64,000 nt of DNA from Yersinia hibernica (GCF_004124235.1 NZ_CP032487.1:4650001-4714000), one strand, 5' to 3'; positions 38,196 to 52,680 are shown, numbered from the stretch's first letter. Notes: generated by a model from the sequence alone, not told the origin. Program-made: numbers and translations.

Positions 38196-40694
38196 ATGCA
38201 ATATCATTCAAAAAGAAAAGAAATGTTCTTTCGAATAGTGCAAATATTAACATTGGCAGGCATGAGCTTATTCCTACCTCAATGGGCTGGGGCTGTAGAG
38301 TTTAATACCAATATTATCGATGCTAAAGATCGAGATAATATCGATCTCTCTCGTTTTGAAGTTGATGATTACACGCCTCCGGGTAATTATCTGCTTGATG
38401 TTTTTATTAATGGTCGATTGTTACCAAATAGTTATTTAATAACTTATTTACCTGTTGATGAGGGTAAATCGAGCCGAGTTTGTTTGTCCCCAGAATTAGT
38501 TGACCTGTTAGGTCTATCGCCAGCCGTTCGTGAATCATTAACATTATGGAATGACGGCAAATGTGTTGCTCTTGATGAAAAAGAAGAAATAACTGCAACC
38601 TACGATAAAGAGAAACAATACTTAATTATTTCCATCCCACAAGCTTGGCTTGCCTACAGTGATCCAAATTGGGTTCCGCCATCACAATGGGATGATGGTA
38701 TTACCGGTGCGTTATTAGACTACAACCTATTTGCAAGTCGCTATGCGCCAAAGAACGGCGATAGCTCGACAAATTTTAGTAGCTATGGAACTGCGGGTGC
38801 CAATATGGGGCCATGGCGGATTCGCGCTGACTACCAATATACCAATAATGAAGCTGGCGGTTCGCATTACAATAATTTTGATTGGTCGCAAGTTTATGCT
38901 TTCCGCGCCATCCCAGCGATAGGGGCCAAATTTGTTGGCGGTCAAACTTACCTCAGCTCCAGTATTTTTGACTCATTCCGTTTTCTCGGTGCATCACTTT
39001 CCAGTGATGAGCGCATGCTGCCACCGACGATGCGCGGCTACGCGCCTCAAGTCATCGGGATTGCGCGCACCAATGCCAGAGTGATTTTGAGCCAGAATGG
39101 CCGTACGCTTTATCAAACTAATGTCGCGCCGGGCCCCTTTGCCATTCAGGATATCAGCGAAGCAGTACAGGGCAACATTGATGTTCGAGTCGAAGAAGAA
39201 GATGGCCGGGTCACCACTTTCCAAGTCAGTGCTGCAACAGTGCCATTCTTAACCCGTAAAGGGGCGATTCGCTATAAAACAGCATTGGGCCGCCCTACCC
39301 AGGGCAGCAATAATTCAGTTAGTGACCCCAACTTTTTCAATGGTGAGGTTTCATGGGGGGCATTTAATGATGTGTCCTTATATGGCGGGTTGATAGCAAC
39401 ATCGCAGGATTACACCGCTATTGCCTTGGGTGTCGGGCAAAATTTGCATGAGTTTGGCGCACTGTCTGTTGATGTCACGCATTCACGGGCTCAATTACCC
39501 AACGAAGAGAAAAAAAGCGGCGAAAGTTATCGTGTTAACTATTCCAAACGTTTTGATCAGACCAACAGTCAGATTACGTTTGCCGGATACCGTTTCTCTG
39601 AAAAGAACTTCATGAGCATGAATCAGTATTTGGATCAGCTCAATGGCAATAATTATCTACAAAATGACAAGCAGACATATACAGTTACCGCGAACCAATA
39701 TTTAGCATGGCCGGATATCACTCTGTATCTCTCAGCAACTCATAAAACGTATTGGAATGATGTTTCCAGCACTAACTATGGTGTTTCTGTGAGTAAAATA
39801 TTCGATATCGGCACATTTAAAGGGATTTCAGCAACAGTTTCTGCCAATAAAGTGAGGTACCAATACGAAAATGAGAACCAGATGTTCTTCTCATTCAGCC
39901 TGCCTATTGGTACAGGGCAGCAAGTGAGCTATGACGCGCAGCATGATAAAAACAGTGGCTACTCACAGAATGTTTCTTACTTCAACAGTAAAGACCCACG
40001 AAACATCTGGCGTGTCAGTGCCGGTGGCGCTAGCCCAGAAGTGCAGCAAGGAAATGGCGTTTACCGTGGCGGCTATCAGCACCGTTCTCCTTATGGAGAG
40101 TTTGGTATTGATGGCAGCCATAAAAATAACGAATACAATTCAGTTAATACTAACTGGTACGGTTCAATTACGGCGACAGCCCACGGTATTGCTGCTCATC
40201 AAAACAAATCAGGTAATGAGCCACGGATAATGATTGATACCGGTGATGTTTCAGGGGTGTCTCTGAATAACAACTCAGCAATGACTAACCAATTTGGTAT
40301 TGCAGTTGTGAATGGCATCACCAGTTACCAGCAGTCAGATATTCGAGTCGATGTACAAAGTTTGCCGGAAGATATTGAGGTTTACAGCACAGTAATTCAA
40401 AAAACGCTCACCGAAGGGGCGATAGGCTACCGAGAAATAAGAGCGGTGAAGGGCCAACAAATTATGGCCATTATCCGTCAAAAAGAGGGCAGCTTCCCAC
40501 CATTGGGTGCATCAGTTATTGCCGATAAAAACGGAGCAGAAGTCGGTATTGTCGGTGATAGCGGATTAACGTATTTAGCTGGGTTAGAAGAAGGCGGGAA
40601 CTTAACCGTTCAGTGGGGCAAGCAGCAGTGCAAGATAGTATTACCGAAAAATGGCGACATGAATTCAGGAAAGATTTTGCTTCCATGTCAGTAA
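38196..40694 (+). CDS. Fimbrial outer-membrane usher
   Basis: An 832-aa usher forming the outer-membrane pore that polymerises pilins. The signal peptide ends around residue 33 (AGAVEFNTNII). The N-terminal chaperone-subunit-binding domain, a 24-strand barrel with plug (about 130-670) and the C-terminal domains are all present. Ushers keep a C-terminal disulfide, here in KQQCKIVLP and LLPCQ. Complete and uninterrupted. Confidence 0.93.
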   Translation: MQYHSKRKEMFFRIVQILTLAGMSLFLPQWAGAVEFNTNIIDAKDRDNIDLSRFEVDDYTPPGNYLLDVFINGRLLPNSYLITYLPVDEGKSSRVCLSPELVDLLGLSPAVRESLTLWNDGKCVALDEKEEITATYDKEKQYLIISIPQAWLAYSDPNWVPPSQWDDGITGALLDYNLFASRYAPKNGDSSTNFSSYGTAGANMGPWRIRADYQYTNNEAGGSHYNNFDWSQVYAFRAIPAIGAKFVGGQTYLSSSIFDSFRFLGASLSSDERMLPPTMRGYAPQVIGIARTNARVILSQNGRTLYQTNVAPGPFAIQDISEAVQGNIDVRVEEEDGRVTTFQVSAATVPFLTRKGAIRYKTALGRPTQGSNNSVSDPNFFNGEVSWGAFNDVSLYGGLIATSQDYTAIALGVGQNLHEFGALSVDVTHSRAQLPNEEKKSGESYRVNYSKRFDQTNSQITFAGYRFSEKNFMSMNQYLDQLNGNNYLQNDKQTYTVTANQYLAWPDITLYLSATHKTYWNDVSSTNYGVSVSKIFDIGTFKGISATVSANKVRYQYENENQMFFSFSLPIGTGQQVSYDAQHDKNSGYSQNVSYFNSKDPRNIWRVSAGGASPEVQQGNGVYRGGYQHRSPYGEFGIDGSHKNNEYNSVNTNWYGSITATAHGIAAHQNKSGNEPRIMIDTGDVSGVSLNNNSAMTNQFGIAVVNGITSYQQSDIRVDVQSLPEDIEVYSTVIQKTLTEGAIGYREIRAVKGQQIMAIIRQKEGSFPPLGASVIADKNGAEVGIVGDSGLTYLAGLEEGGNLTVQWGKQQCKIVLPKNGDMNSGKILLPCQ

Positions 40695-40807
40695 GATGAG
40701 TGACTATTTTGAAACTTGACTCATTATTTCCAGCAATTGACCAAACACCAAGACTTATTACAATCATTAATCACAGCATAGTCGTATAAATTAGAGTGAA
40801 ATAGCGC

Positions 40808-41575
40808 ATGAAAAATATTAATAACCCTACTTGCACCCAAAAAAATCGGCAATTTAGTGCCGCCTTAGTCGGGATAACATTATTGTTGACCACCATGGTG
40901 AGTGAGGCCGCGATAAATCTGGACCGTACTCGGATTGTTTTTAATGATACCGATAAATCTGCCAGTGTTATTTTGGTGAACCAGAGCAAAACATCCCCCT
41001 ATTTGGCACAGTCTTGGATAGAAGATAGTACTGGGAAAAAAGTGGATAGTCCGCTAGTAGCATTGCCGCCGATGCAACGAATTGATGCCGGACAAAAAAG
41101 TCAGGTTCGGATTATGAAGTTAGCTGACGTCAGTAAATTACCGACGGATCGCGAAACATTATTCTATTTCAATGTGCGGGAAGTTCCGCCGAAAAGTGAT
41201 ATGTCTAACGTGGTGCAAATTGCTATCCAAAGCAGGGTGAAATTATTTTACCGGCCTGCGGCGATCAGAGCTGATTATGGCAATATCTGGCAGGAAAAAT
41301 TACAACTCACTAAGCAAGGCGAAAACCTAAAAATAAATAACCCGACACCTTATTACATTACCCTGGGATATTTAAGTCAGGACAATCGCGGCAATTTCCC
41401 TGGGTTCGATAGCGTCATGATTGCACCTTTTGGCACCGAGATGGTTAAGACCCCGGGTTACAGTGGTAGCCATTATACCATCGGTTATATGGATGATTTT
41501 GGTGGCATGAAGATGCGCACGTTTAATTGCTCTGCGACAGATTGCCAAATTCAGCCTGCTGAAAAGAAAAAATAA
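40808..41575 (+). CDS. Periplasmic fimbrial chaperone
   Basis: A 255-aa PapD-like chaperone giving donor-strand complementation to pilins. A signal peptide ends near residue 34 (SEA/AINLDRTR). The family block FYFNVREVPPKS and the conserved basic cleft residues are visible; two C-terminal cysteines (NCSATDCQI) suggest an extra disulfide. It follows the usher by 113 bp. Confidence 0.9.
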   Translation: MKNINNPTCTQKNRQFSAALVGITLLLTTMVSEAAINLDRTRIVFNDTDKSASVILVNQSKTSPYLAQSWIEDSTGKKVDSPLVALPPMQRIDAGQKSQVRIMKLADVSKLPTDRETLFYFNVREVPPKSDMSNVVQIAIQSRVKLFYRPAAIRADYGNIWQEKLQLTKQGENLKINNPTPYYITLGYLSQDNRGNFPGFDSVMIAPFGTEMVKTPGYSGSHYTIGYMDDFGGMKMRTFNCSATDCQIQPAEKKK

Positions 41576-41613
41576 CAGATGCGATCCGTCTCTGGCCCAG
41601 AAAAGGAATAACA

Positions 41614-42600
41614 ATGACTCATGTGATTTTAAATAAAATGGGCCAGCTAGGCGGCTTGTTCGTGACTTTATTCGCGGCACTGCTGTTTTCACAAGCCGTA
41701 TATGCGCTTGATTGCGTTGAGAAAGGCACGGGCACTGTGATTAAGCCGGCTATCCCTATCGGGCAATTAGCCATCCCTTCGAATGTGCCCGCAGGGACGA
41801 AAGTTTGGCAATCAAATGATATTACGGTCACGGCCTATTGCGATAATGTTTTAGGGTCAGTAACCGATCAGGTGTGGTTTTACTTTAATCCACTACACCA
41901 ATCGCTAGGACAGGGTTTGCAATTAGGTGTCAGTTATAATGGCCAAGACTTAGAAACCAACTCGGCCCGCTTAAATACCAATACAACCCCAATAAGAACA
42001 GGGCAGAACGTCACAGTGACGGTAACTTTCCGGTTATACATTAAAGTTACCGGCAACCCGCCTTCAAGTGGTTATTATGTTGGCGCAGATAATTTTACGG
42101 TATTCCAACTTGATGGCTCAACTGGTTTAAATCTATGGCCAGGTGCAAAGAATTTACGCTACGCCTTGTCAGGATTAACGGGAGTACGTTTTATTGCCTG
42201 CGGTGCGGACTTAGTGGTTTCTCCAGCATCACAAATTGTGAATTTTGGCGTTTTCAATCGGACATTACTGCAAAACAGTGGCAATAATATTAGTCAGCCA
42301 TTTTCCATCACGGCAGTGAAGCAAGGCTGTTTATCCAATTTTTCTATTCAAGCCGAATTTACCACGACCAATCCATTAATTGGTAACAATGCAGTTGATA
42401 TGCGAAATGGCACCAAACTCACGATATATAACGATGCTAATCAGGCGATTGTTTACAATCAGTATGCGAATTTTGCTGAGTTAAACAATGTTACTCAGGT
42501 GACAAAAGGGTATACCGCCAGCTTAAATTCCATTGCAGGTCAAACCGTGCAATTGGGCCAATTTGATGCGACGGCCATTGTAAAGATTAACTATTACTGA
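41614..42600 (+). CDS. Fimbrial tip adhesin-like subunit
   Basis: A 328-aa two-domain fimbrial protein with a signal peptide (to about residue 31, VYA/LDC). An N-terminal receptor-binding-like domain (about 32-200) is followed by a C-terminal pilin domain with cysteines in IACGADLV and KQGCLSNF and ending KINYY. Size and last position in the operon fit a tip adhesin. The ligand is unknown. Confidence 0.85.
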   Translation: MTHVILNKMGQLGGLFVTLFAALLFSQAVYALDCVEKGTGTVIKPAIPIGQLAIPSNVPAGTKVWQSNDITVTAYCDNVLGSVTDQVWFYFNPLHQSLGQGLQLGVSYNGQDLETNSARLNTNTTPIRTGQNVTVTVTFRLYIKVTGNPPSSGYYVGADNFTVFQLDGSTGLNLWPGAKNLRYALSGLTGVRFIACGADLVVSPASQIVNFGVFNRTLLQNSGNNISQPFSITAVKQGCLSNFSIQAEFTTTNPLIGNNAVDMRNGTKLTIYNDANQAIVYNQYANFAELNNVTQVTKGYTASLNSIAGQTVQLGQFDATAIVKINYY

Positions 42601-42611
42601 TATTAGCTCGT

Positions 42612-42642
42612 TGATTGATAGCCTCCAAGTGGCTATCAATCA
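42612..42642 (+). terminator. Hairpin at the end of the fimbrial operon
   Basis: A 12-bp perfect stem, TGATTGATAGCC (42612-42623) with GGCTATCAATCA (42631-42642), lies 11 nt after the adhesin stop; no T-run follows. Confidence 0.6.
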
Positions 42643-42712
42643 TAAATGGCTATCGTGACGGGCCTTAATTTAGCTGTCGCTTTGGGGTAATTTCAAAGCA
42701 ATTAAATATCAA

Positions 42713-44027
42713 GAGACTGTAATTAAAATTGTGTAATTGCCTGTTTTTGATATGTTCACTCCAACAACGGAGACAGGCAAATTATGGACGAGAAGAAACT
42801 TAAAGCTCTCGCTGCAGAACTGGCTAAAGGCCTCAAAACCGAGGCCGATCTCAATGCGTTTTCCCGTATGCTGACGAAGCTTACCGTCGAAACAGCGCTC
42901 AATGCAGAGCTGACTGAACACCTCGGACACGAGAAAAATGCCCCAAAAACCGGTTCAAATACCCGCAACGGCTATTCATCCAAAACGCTGCTGTGCGACG
43001 ATGGCGAGATTGAACTGAGCACGCCTCGTGACCGTGAAAATACCTTCGAGCCACAGCTTATCAAGAAAAATCAGACGCGTATCACGCAGATGGACAGCCA
43101 GATTTTGTCCCTGTACGCCAAAGGCATGACAACCCGTGAAATCGTCGCCACATTCAAGGAAATGTACGATGCGGACGTGTCACCCACGCTGATATCTAAA
43201 GTCACCGATGCGGTTAAAGAACAGGTTGCTGAATGGCAAAGTCGGCCTCTGGATGCGCTGTATCCCATTGTTTATCTTGACTGTATCGTGGTGAAAGTTC
43301 GTCAAAGTGGTAGCGTGATAAACAAAGCGGTGTTCCTCGCTCTCGGCATTAATACTGAAGGTCAGAAAGAACTTCTGGGCATGTGGCTGGCTGAAAACGA
43401 AGGGGCGAAGTTCTGGCTCAGTGTGCTGACGGAGCTTAAAAACCGGGGCCTTCAGGATATTCTGATTGCCTGTGTGGACGGCCTGAAAGGCTTCCCGGAT
43501 GCGATAAACAGCGTGTATCCACAGACGCATATCCAGCTTTGCATCATTCACATGGTGCGCAACAGCCTGAAATACGTGTCGTGGAAGGACTACAAAGCCG
43601 TCACCAGCGGACTGAAAACGGTGTATCAGGCTCCGACAGAAGCGGCGGCACTGATGGCGCTGGATAACTTCGCGGCAACCTGGGACGATAAATACCCGCA
43701 AATCAGCAAAAGCTGGCGTGCGCACTGGGGAAATCTCAATACGTTCTTTGGCTACCCGCCCGACATCCGCAAAGCCATCTACACCACTAATGCTATCGAA
43801 TCGCTGAACAGCGTGATCCGTGCAGCTATCAAAAAGCGCAAAGTGTTCCCGACAGACGACTCAGTGAGAAAGGTTATTTATCTGGCGATCAAGGATGCTT
43901 CAAAAAAATGGAGTATGCCGATCCAGAACTGGCGGCTGGCGATGAGTCGTTTTATTATCGAGTTCGGTGACCGCCTGAGCGATCACCTTTAATATGGTGG
44001 CAGTTACACAGAATTATTTACAGGGTC
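42713..44027 (+). mobile_element. Complete IS256-family insertion sequence (1315 bp)
   Basis: The element is bounded by imperfect terminal inverted repeats (42713-42741 and 43999-44027, 22 of 29 positions identical) and by an 8-bp direct repeat AATATCAA (42705-42712 and 44028-44035). It contains one intact transposase gene. The 8-bp duplication length fits the IS256 family. Intact ends, target duplication and transposase suggest recent insertion. Confidence 0.93.
42784..43992 (+). CDS. IS256-family (Mutator-type) transposase
   Basis: A 402-aa DDE transposase. The catalytic residues are in IVYLDCIVVK (Asp), ACVDGLKGFPDAI (Asp) and TNAIESLN (Glu). The CxxH region reads LCIIH. The N-terminal part includes RNGYSSKTL, then LSTPRDR. 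Size and sequence are like IS1414-type enterobacterial members. GGAG precedes the ATG. No frameshift or stop. Confidence 0.95.
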   Translation: MDEKKLKALAAELAKGLKTEADLNAFSRMLTKLTVETALNAELTEHLGHEKNAPKTGSNTRNGYSSKTLLCDDGEIELSTPRDRENTFEPQLIKKNQTRITQMDSQILSLYAKGMTTREIVATFKEMYDADVSPTLISKVTDAVKEQVAEWQSRPLDALYPIVYLDCIVVKVRQSGSVINKAVFLALGINTEGQKELLGMWLAENEGAKFWLSVLTELKNRGLQDILIACVDGLKGFPDAINSVYPQTHIQLCIIHMVRNSLKYVSWKDYKAVTSGLKTVYQAPTEAAALMALDNFAATWDDKYPQISKSWRAHWGNLNTFFGYPPDIRKAIYTTNAIESLNSVIRAAIKKRKVFPTDDSVRKVIYLAIKDASKKWSMPIQNWRLAMSRFIIEFGDRLSDHL

Positions 44028-44031
44028 AATA

Positions 44032-44841
44032 TCAAAGCACATATTTCTCAATTGCCATCGCCACACCATCTTCACTATTAGTGCCCGTCACAAACTGCGC
44101 AATTTCTTTCAGCTCAGGAATAGCATTCCCCATTGCCACCCCCACCCCGGCGTAATTAATCATGGCAATATCATTGCCCTGATCACCCAGCGCCATAATA
44201 TTTTGCTGTGCAATGCCCAAGTGCTCAGCCAGCATTTTGACCCCGGTTCCCTTATCAACTCGTTTACTCAAAATTTCCAAGTAAAAAGGGGCGCTTTTCA
44301 TGATAGTAAAATGCTCAAATGCTTCAGCGGGCATCAACTCTAATGCGCGGTCCAGTTTTTCTGGCTCATCAATCATCATCACTTTCGGGAAGCGCAATGT
44401 TGGGTCCATCTCTTCTACCGCCCGATATTTTAATGGAATACCAGTCAGAAGAACTTCATGCAAAGTATATTTACTGATGTCTTTGTTAGCCGTATATAAA
44501 GTATCAAAATCAAAAGCCTGGAAACTGACACCAAACTCGCGCGACAAAGCCTCAAAATAAAGATAATCCTCAAAATTGAGAGTTTCCTGCAAAATACACT
44601 CACCCGTGGCCGCTTTTTGTACTAATGCACCATTATTACTGATGCAATAATCACCACTATTTTCCATATTCAGTTCACGTAAATAACGTTGGATCCCGAT
44701 ATAAGGCCGCCCCGTGGCCAATACCACGCACACCCCTTTCGCCCGGGCGGCATCAATCGCCTGCTTTACCCGTGGGGTGATTTCATGCTGCGTATTCAGC
44801 AACGTGCCGTCCATATCAATAGCGATTAATTCAATAGCCAT
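44032..44841 (-). CDS. yidA: Sugar phosphatase YidA (Cof-type HAD)
   Basis: A 269-aa HAD-superfamily phosphatase of Cof type acting on sugar phosphates in E. coli. Motif I IDMDGTLL (about 8-15), motif III lysine in SKRVDKGTG, motif IV GDQGNDIAMI. The C-terminus KYVL is complete, and its stop codon (44032-44034) lies inside the IS256 target duplication, so the gene survived the insertion but lost its original downstream DNA. Confidence 0.93.
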   Translation of the reverse strand: MAIELIAIDMDGTLLNTQHEITPRVKQAIDAARAKGVCVVLATGRPYIGIQRYLRELNMENSGDYCISNNGALVQKAATGECILQETLNFEDYLYFEALSREFGVSFQAFDFDTLYTANKDISKYTLHEVLLTGIPLKYRAVEEMDPTLRFPKVMMIDEPEKLDRALELMPAEAFEHFTIMKSAPFYLEILSKRVDKGTGVKMLAEHLGIAQQNIMALGDQGNDIAMINYAGVGVAMGNAIPELKEIAQFVTGTNSEDGVAMAIEKYVL

Positions 44842-44962
44842 AGGTCCTCACATTTATCTAATGAATTCCACATGCTAACGCGATTCAGCGCTCAAATGCT
44901 ACTAACTCCGCGCGCCGCACAACTGCCAGTAAGGTAAAAATGTGCAAGATTCAACTATCAAA

Positions 44963-45001
44963 TAAAAAAAGCCCAGAAGCAGTTGCCTACTCTGGGCTTT
45001 T
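44963..45001 (-). terminator. Terminator of gyrB
   Basis: AAAAGCCCAGA (44967-44977) pairs with TCTGGGCTTTT (44991-45001); on the minus strand the stem is followed by a seven-T run. It separates gyrB from yidA. Confidence 0.88.
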
Positions 45002-45041
45002 CTAGCTGAACTATAAATTATCGCATCAATAACTTATCTGA

Positions 45042-48561
<3,520 letters not shown>

Positions 48562-48635
48562 GAAACTGCTTCTTATTCTTATGATCGAAGGCTTTATTGC
48601 CTCATTTCAGATCAAGGGCGTTATTGTCGCAGACA

Positions 48636-48706
48636 GATTGGGTGCGGCCGGCGCACAGTATCCGGAGCGTACATAAGTACATGAGGAGTACGAGCACTGC
48701 CCAATC
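48636..48706. repeat. ERIC-like palindromic repeat between dnaN and recF
   Basis: A 71-bp palindrome with ends GATTGGG (48636-48642) and CCCAATC (48700-48706). The core GCGTACATAAGTACATGAG resembles the central ERIC stem. ERIC and YPAL repeats are common in Yersinia; exact family assignment needs a search. It lies inside the dnaA operon. Confidence 0.65.
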
Positions 48707-48738
48707 CCAAGCTGGCAAGTAAAATAGCCCGCTATAGA

Positions 48739-49839
48739 TCACAACCGCATTGGCATGACAACATAGGCCGCCGCCTGACTCGCACCATCTTCAATCTGTA
48801 CGCTCGAGACCGAGTCGGTCAGTAATAGGCTGACATCTTCACACTTGAGTGCATTAAGTACATCAAGCACATAACTGACGTTGAAACCGATCTCCATTTC
48901 CGCCCCATCGTAGCTAACATCGAGGATCTCTTCCGCTTCTTCCTGCTCAGGGTTGTTCGCGGTGATTTTGAGCTGGTTTTGGCTAACATACAACCGCACG
49001 CCACGAAACTTCTCATTGGACAAAATGGCCGCACGAGCAAAAGCCTGTTTCAGCAAATCACAACTTGCTTTCAGTATTTTATCTGGGTTTTTCGGTAATA
49101 CGCGACGATAATCCGGGAAGCGGCCATCAACCAACTTCGAGGTGAAAATAAAATCACCCACATGAGCGCGGATATTATTACTGCCGATTTGCAGGCGCAA
49201 TGGCGTATCACCACCATCCAGTAATCTGACCAACTCCATCACACCTTTACGCGGCACAATCACCGAGTGTGAAGGTAGCGTTTGGCCCACTGGCATGGAA
49301 CAAACTGCCAACCGGTGGCCATCTGTTGCAACAGTACGCAACTCTTCACCTTCAGTCTCAAACAGCATGCCGTTTAAGTAATAGCGCACATCCTGATGAG
49401 CCATTGAGAACTGGGTCGACTCAATCAGCCGCTTCAAGGTTGCCTGCGGTAAAGTGAATTCAACTTCACTTTGCCAATCATCCAGATTCGGGAAGTCTGC
49501 CGCGGGTAATGTTGACAGCGAGAAACGGCTACGGCCAGAACGCACCAATAGACGGTCGCCATCTAACGCGACAGTAATTTCCGCACCTTCCGGCAAACCA
49601 CGCCAGATATCAAAAAACTTCCGGGCAGGCACCGTGGTCGCACCCTGCTCGTGAGGTTGAGACAGTGCCACGCGCGCCACCATCTCCATTTCCAGATCAG
49701 TACCAGTCAGCAGCAAAGAGTCTTCTGTGACTTGCAGCAACAAGTTACCCAAGATTGGCAACGTAGGGCGTCCACCCAGCGGGCTACTGACCTGTTGCAG
49801 CGGTTTTAGCAAATGCTCACGTTCAATGATAAATTTCAT
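48739..49839 (-). CDS. dnaN: DNA polymerase III beta sliding clamp
   Basis: A 366-aa clamp with three repeated domains, forming the ring that tethers polymerase to DNA. It begins MKFIIEREHLLKPLQQVSSPLG and ends YVVMPMRL, identical in pattern to E. coli DnaN. Starts 4 nt after the dnaA stop (with AGGAG overlapping the dnaA end). Confidence 0.98.
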   Translation of the reverse strand: MKFIIEREHLLKPLQQVSSPLGGRPTLPILGNLLLQVTEDSLLLTGTDLEMEMVARVALSQPHEQGATTVPARKFFDIWRGLPEGAEITVALDGDRLLVRSGRSRFSLSTLPAADFPNLDDWQSEVEFTLPQATLKRLIESTQFSMAHQDVRYYLNGMLFETEGEELRTVATDGHRLAVCSMPVGQTLPSHSVIVPRKGVMELVRLLDGGDTPLRLQIGSNNIRAHVGDFIFTSKLVDGRFPDYRRVLPKNPDKILKASCDLLKQAFARAAILSNEKFRGVRLYVSQNQLKITANNPEQEEAEEILDVSYDGAEMEIGFNVSYVLDVLNALKCEDVSLLLTDSVSSVQIEDGASQAAAYVVMPMRL

Positions 49840-49843
49840 AGCG

Positions 49844-51232
49844 CTAGGAGGATAATGTTCTGATTAAGTTAGAGAAATCTTCTTTGATGTCGTGGCTTTC
49901 TTCACGCAATTGTTCAATTTTGCGGCAAGCATGCAACACCGTGGTATGGTCACGACCACCAAACGCATCGCCGATTTCAGGCAGGCTGTGGTTGGTTAAC
50001 TCTTTCGCCAGCGCCATCGCCATTTGACGCGGGCGGGCTACCGAACGGGAGCGCCGTTTGGAGAGCAGGTCAGCGACCTTAATTTTATAATATTCTGCGA
50101 CAGTCTTTTGAATATTATCGATAGTCACCAGTTTTTCTTGCAATGCCAGTAAGTCACGCAGCGCTTCACGTACAAAATCGATGGTAATGGCTCGGCCAGT
50201 AAAATTGGCATTGGCAATCACCCGATTCAATGCTCCTTCCAGCTCACGAACATTGGAACGCAGGCGCTTGGCAATAAAGAACGCGACCTCCCCTGGCAAG
50301 CGAATATCATTTTCATCCGCTTTCTTCATCAAAATCGCGACTCGGGTTTCCAGTTCCGGCGGCTCAATTGCCACCGTCAGGCCCCAGCCAAATCGCGATT
50401 TCAGCCGATCTTCCACCCCATTAATCTCTTTTGGATAGCGATCTGAGGTCAGAATGATCTGCTGATTACCTTCCAACAAGGCATTAAAAGTGTGGAAAAA
50501 TTCTTCCTGGGAACGCTCTTTATTGGCAAAGAACTGAATGTCATCGATTAATAATGCATCAACCGAGCGATAATAGCGCTTAAATTCTTCTATTGCATTG
50601 TTCTGCAAGGCTTTAACCATATCTTGCACAAAACGCTCAGAATGCATGTAAACCACTTTGGCATTGGCTTTGCGCGCCATAATGCCATTCCCGACGGCAT
50701 GTAACAGGTGAGTTTTACCTAACCCCGTACCACCATAAAGGAACAGCGGGTTATACGCGCCCCCAGGATTATCAGCAACTTGACGCGCTGCAGCACGAGC
50801 CAGTTGGTTCGATTTACCCTCAACGAAGTTATCAAATGTGTGCTTAGGGTTTACATTCGAGCGATAAGAAAGTTCAGGCTGAGCAGGCGAACTATCCCAA
50901 CTCGGGCGCACAGGCGCACTGCGAGTAACCGGAGCAACAGGCGCACTAACGCTGGCTGTAACTGGATGACTGTGTGCTCTTACTGCGGGCTTACTCCCGA
51001 CTTCAAAACGCAGCAAAGGAACCTCGCTGCCACAGAAATCATTCAGCAACCCATTGATATTGTTTAAGTACTTATCACGTACCCAGTCCAGTACAAAACG
51101 ATTAGGGGCGTAAAGCGCCAGAGTATTGTCACTCAGTTCCGCCTGTAGGGGGCGTATCCACATACTAAATTCTGTGGCAGGTAATTCATCCTGCAATCGG
51201 GCAAGACACTGCTGCCAAAGCGAAAGTGACAC
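49844..51232 (-). CDS. dnaA: Chromosomal replication initiator DnaA
   Basis: A 462-aa AAA+ initiator that binds DnaA boxes and opens oriC. Domain I (1-90, [17 protein letters not shown]), a variable Pro/Ala/Ser linker (about 90-130), AAA+ with Walker [10 protein letters not shown] and Walker B LLIDDIQF, and the C-terminal DNA-binding domain with [14 protein letters not shown] 51232 is the usual enteric start, with GGAG upstream; ATG 51244 would add four residues. Heads the dnaA-dnaN-recF-gyrB operon. Confidence 0.98.
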   Translation of the reverse strand: MSLSLWQQCLARLQDELPATEFSMWIRPLQAELSDNTLALYAPNRFVLDWVRDKYLNNINGLLNDFCGSEVPLLRFEVGSKPAVRAHSHPVTASVSAPVAPVTRSAPVRPSWDSSPAQPELSYRSNVNPKHTFDNFVEGKSNQLARAAARQVADNPGGAYNPLFLYGGTGLGKTHLLHAVGNGIMARKANAKVVYMHSERFVQDMVKALQNNAIEEFKRYYRSVDALLIDDIQFFANKERSQEEFFHTFNALLEGNQQIILTSDRYPKEINGVEDRLKSRFGWGLTVAIEPPELETRVAILMKKADENDIRLPGEVAFFIAKRLRSNVRELEGALNRVIANANFTGRAITIDFVREALRDLLALQEKLVTIDNIQKTVAEYYKIKVADLLSKRRSRSVARPRQMAMALAKELTNHSLPEIGDAFGGRDHTTVLHACRKIEQLREESHDIKEDFSNLIRTLSS

Positions 51233-52079
<847 letters not shown>

Positions 52080-52097
52080 TAAAAGCTAACCATCTAA

Positions 52098-52457
52098 GTG
52101 GTTAAGCTAGCATTTCCTAGGGAGTTACGTTTGTTAACTCCCAGTCATTTTACTTTCGTCTTCCAGCAGCCACAACGGGCTGGCACGCCGCAAATCACCA
52201 TCCTCGGCCGCCTGAACGAGCTGGGGCATCCCCGCATTGGTCTCACCGTCGCCAAAAAACATGTCAAACGTGCTCATGAACGTAATCGGATCAAGCGCTT
52301 AACCCGCGAAAGTTTCCGGTTGCATCAGCATACGTTACCGTCTATGGATTTTGTCGTTTTGGTGAAAAAAGGTGTGGCTGACCTCGATAACCGTGCGTTG
52401 ACGGAAGCTTTGGAAAAATTATGGCGTCGCCACTGTCGCCAGGCTCCCGCATCCTGA
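52098..52457 (+). CDS. rnpA: Ribonuclease P protein component
   Basis: A 119-aa basic protein cofactor of the RNase P ribozyme that matures tRNA 5' ends. It has the signature [16 protein letters not shown]. It starts at GTG 52098 ([12 protein letters not shown]), as in E. coli, 18 nt after rpmH, and overlaps yidD by 37 nt. Confidence 0.96.
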   Translation: MVKLAFPRELRLLTPSHFTFVFQQPQRAGTPQITILGRLNELGHPRIGLTVAKKHVKRAHERNRIKRLTRESFRLHQHTLPSMDFVVLVKKGVADLDNRALTEALEKLWRRHCRQAPAS

Positions 52458-52678
52458 TCGGGCTCATTAGGAGCTATCAGCTCGTGATAAGTCCGCTGTT
52501 GGGGCCGCGTTGTCGCTTCCATCCGACGTGCTCTCATTACGGAATTGAGGCATTGAGCCGGTTTGGTATGATAAAAGGCAGTTGGTTAACACTGAAACGC
52601 GTATTAAAATGCCACCCTTTGAACCCAGGTGGCGATGATCCCGTGCCGCCGAAACCCGACGATAACAGAGAACACTAA
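52421..52678 (+). CDS. yidD: Membrane protein insertion efficiency factor YidD
   Basis: An 85-aa small protein with [15 protein letters not shown] and [13 protein letters not shown], the three-cysteine YidD family pattern. It assists YidC-dependent membrane insertion and carries an amphipathic membrane-associating N-terminus. Its start lies inside rnpA and its stop is 2 nt before yidC, so translation is likely coupled. Confidence 0.94.
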   Translation: MASPLSPGSRILIGLIRSYQLVISPLLGPRCRFHPTCSHYGIEALSRFGMIKGSWLTLKRVLKCHPLNPGGDDPVPPKPDDNREH

Positions 52679-52680
52679 CG

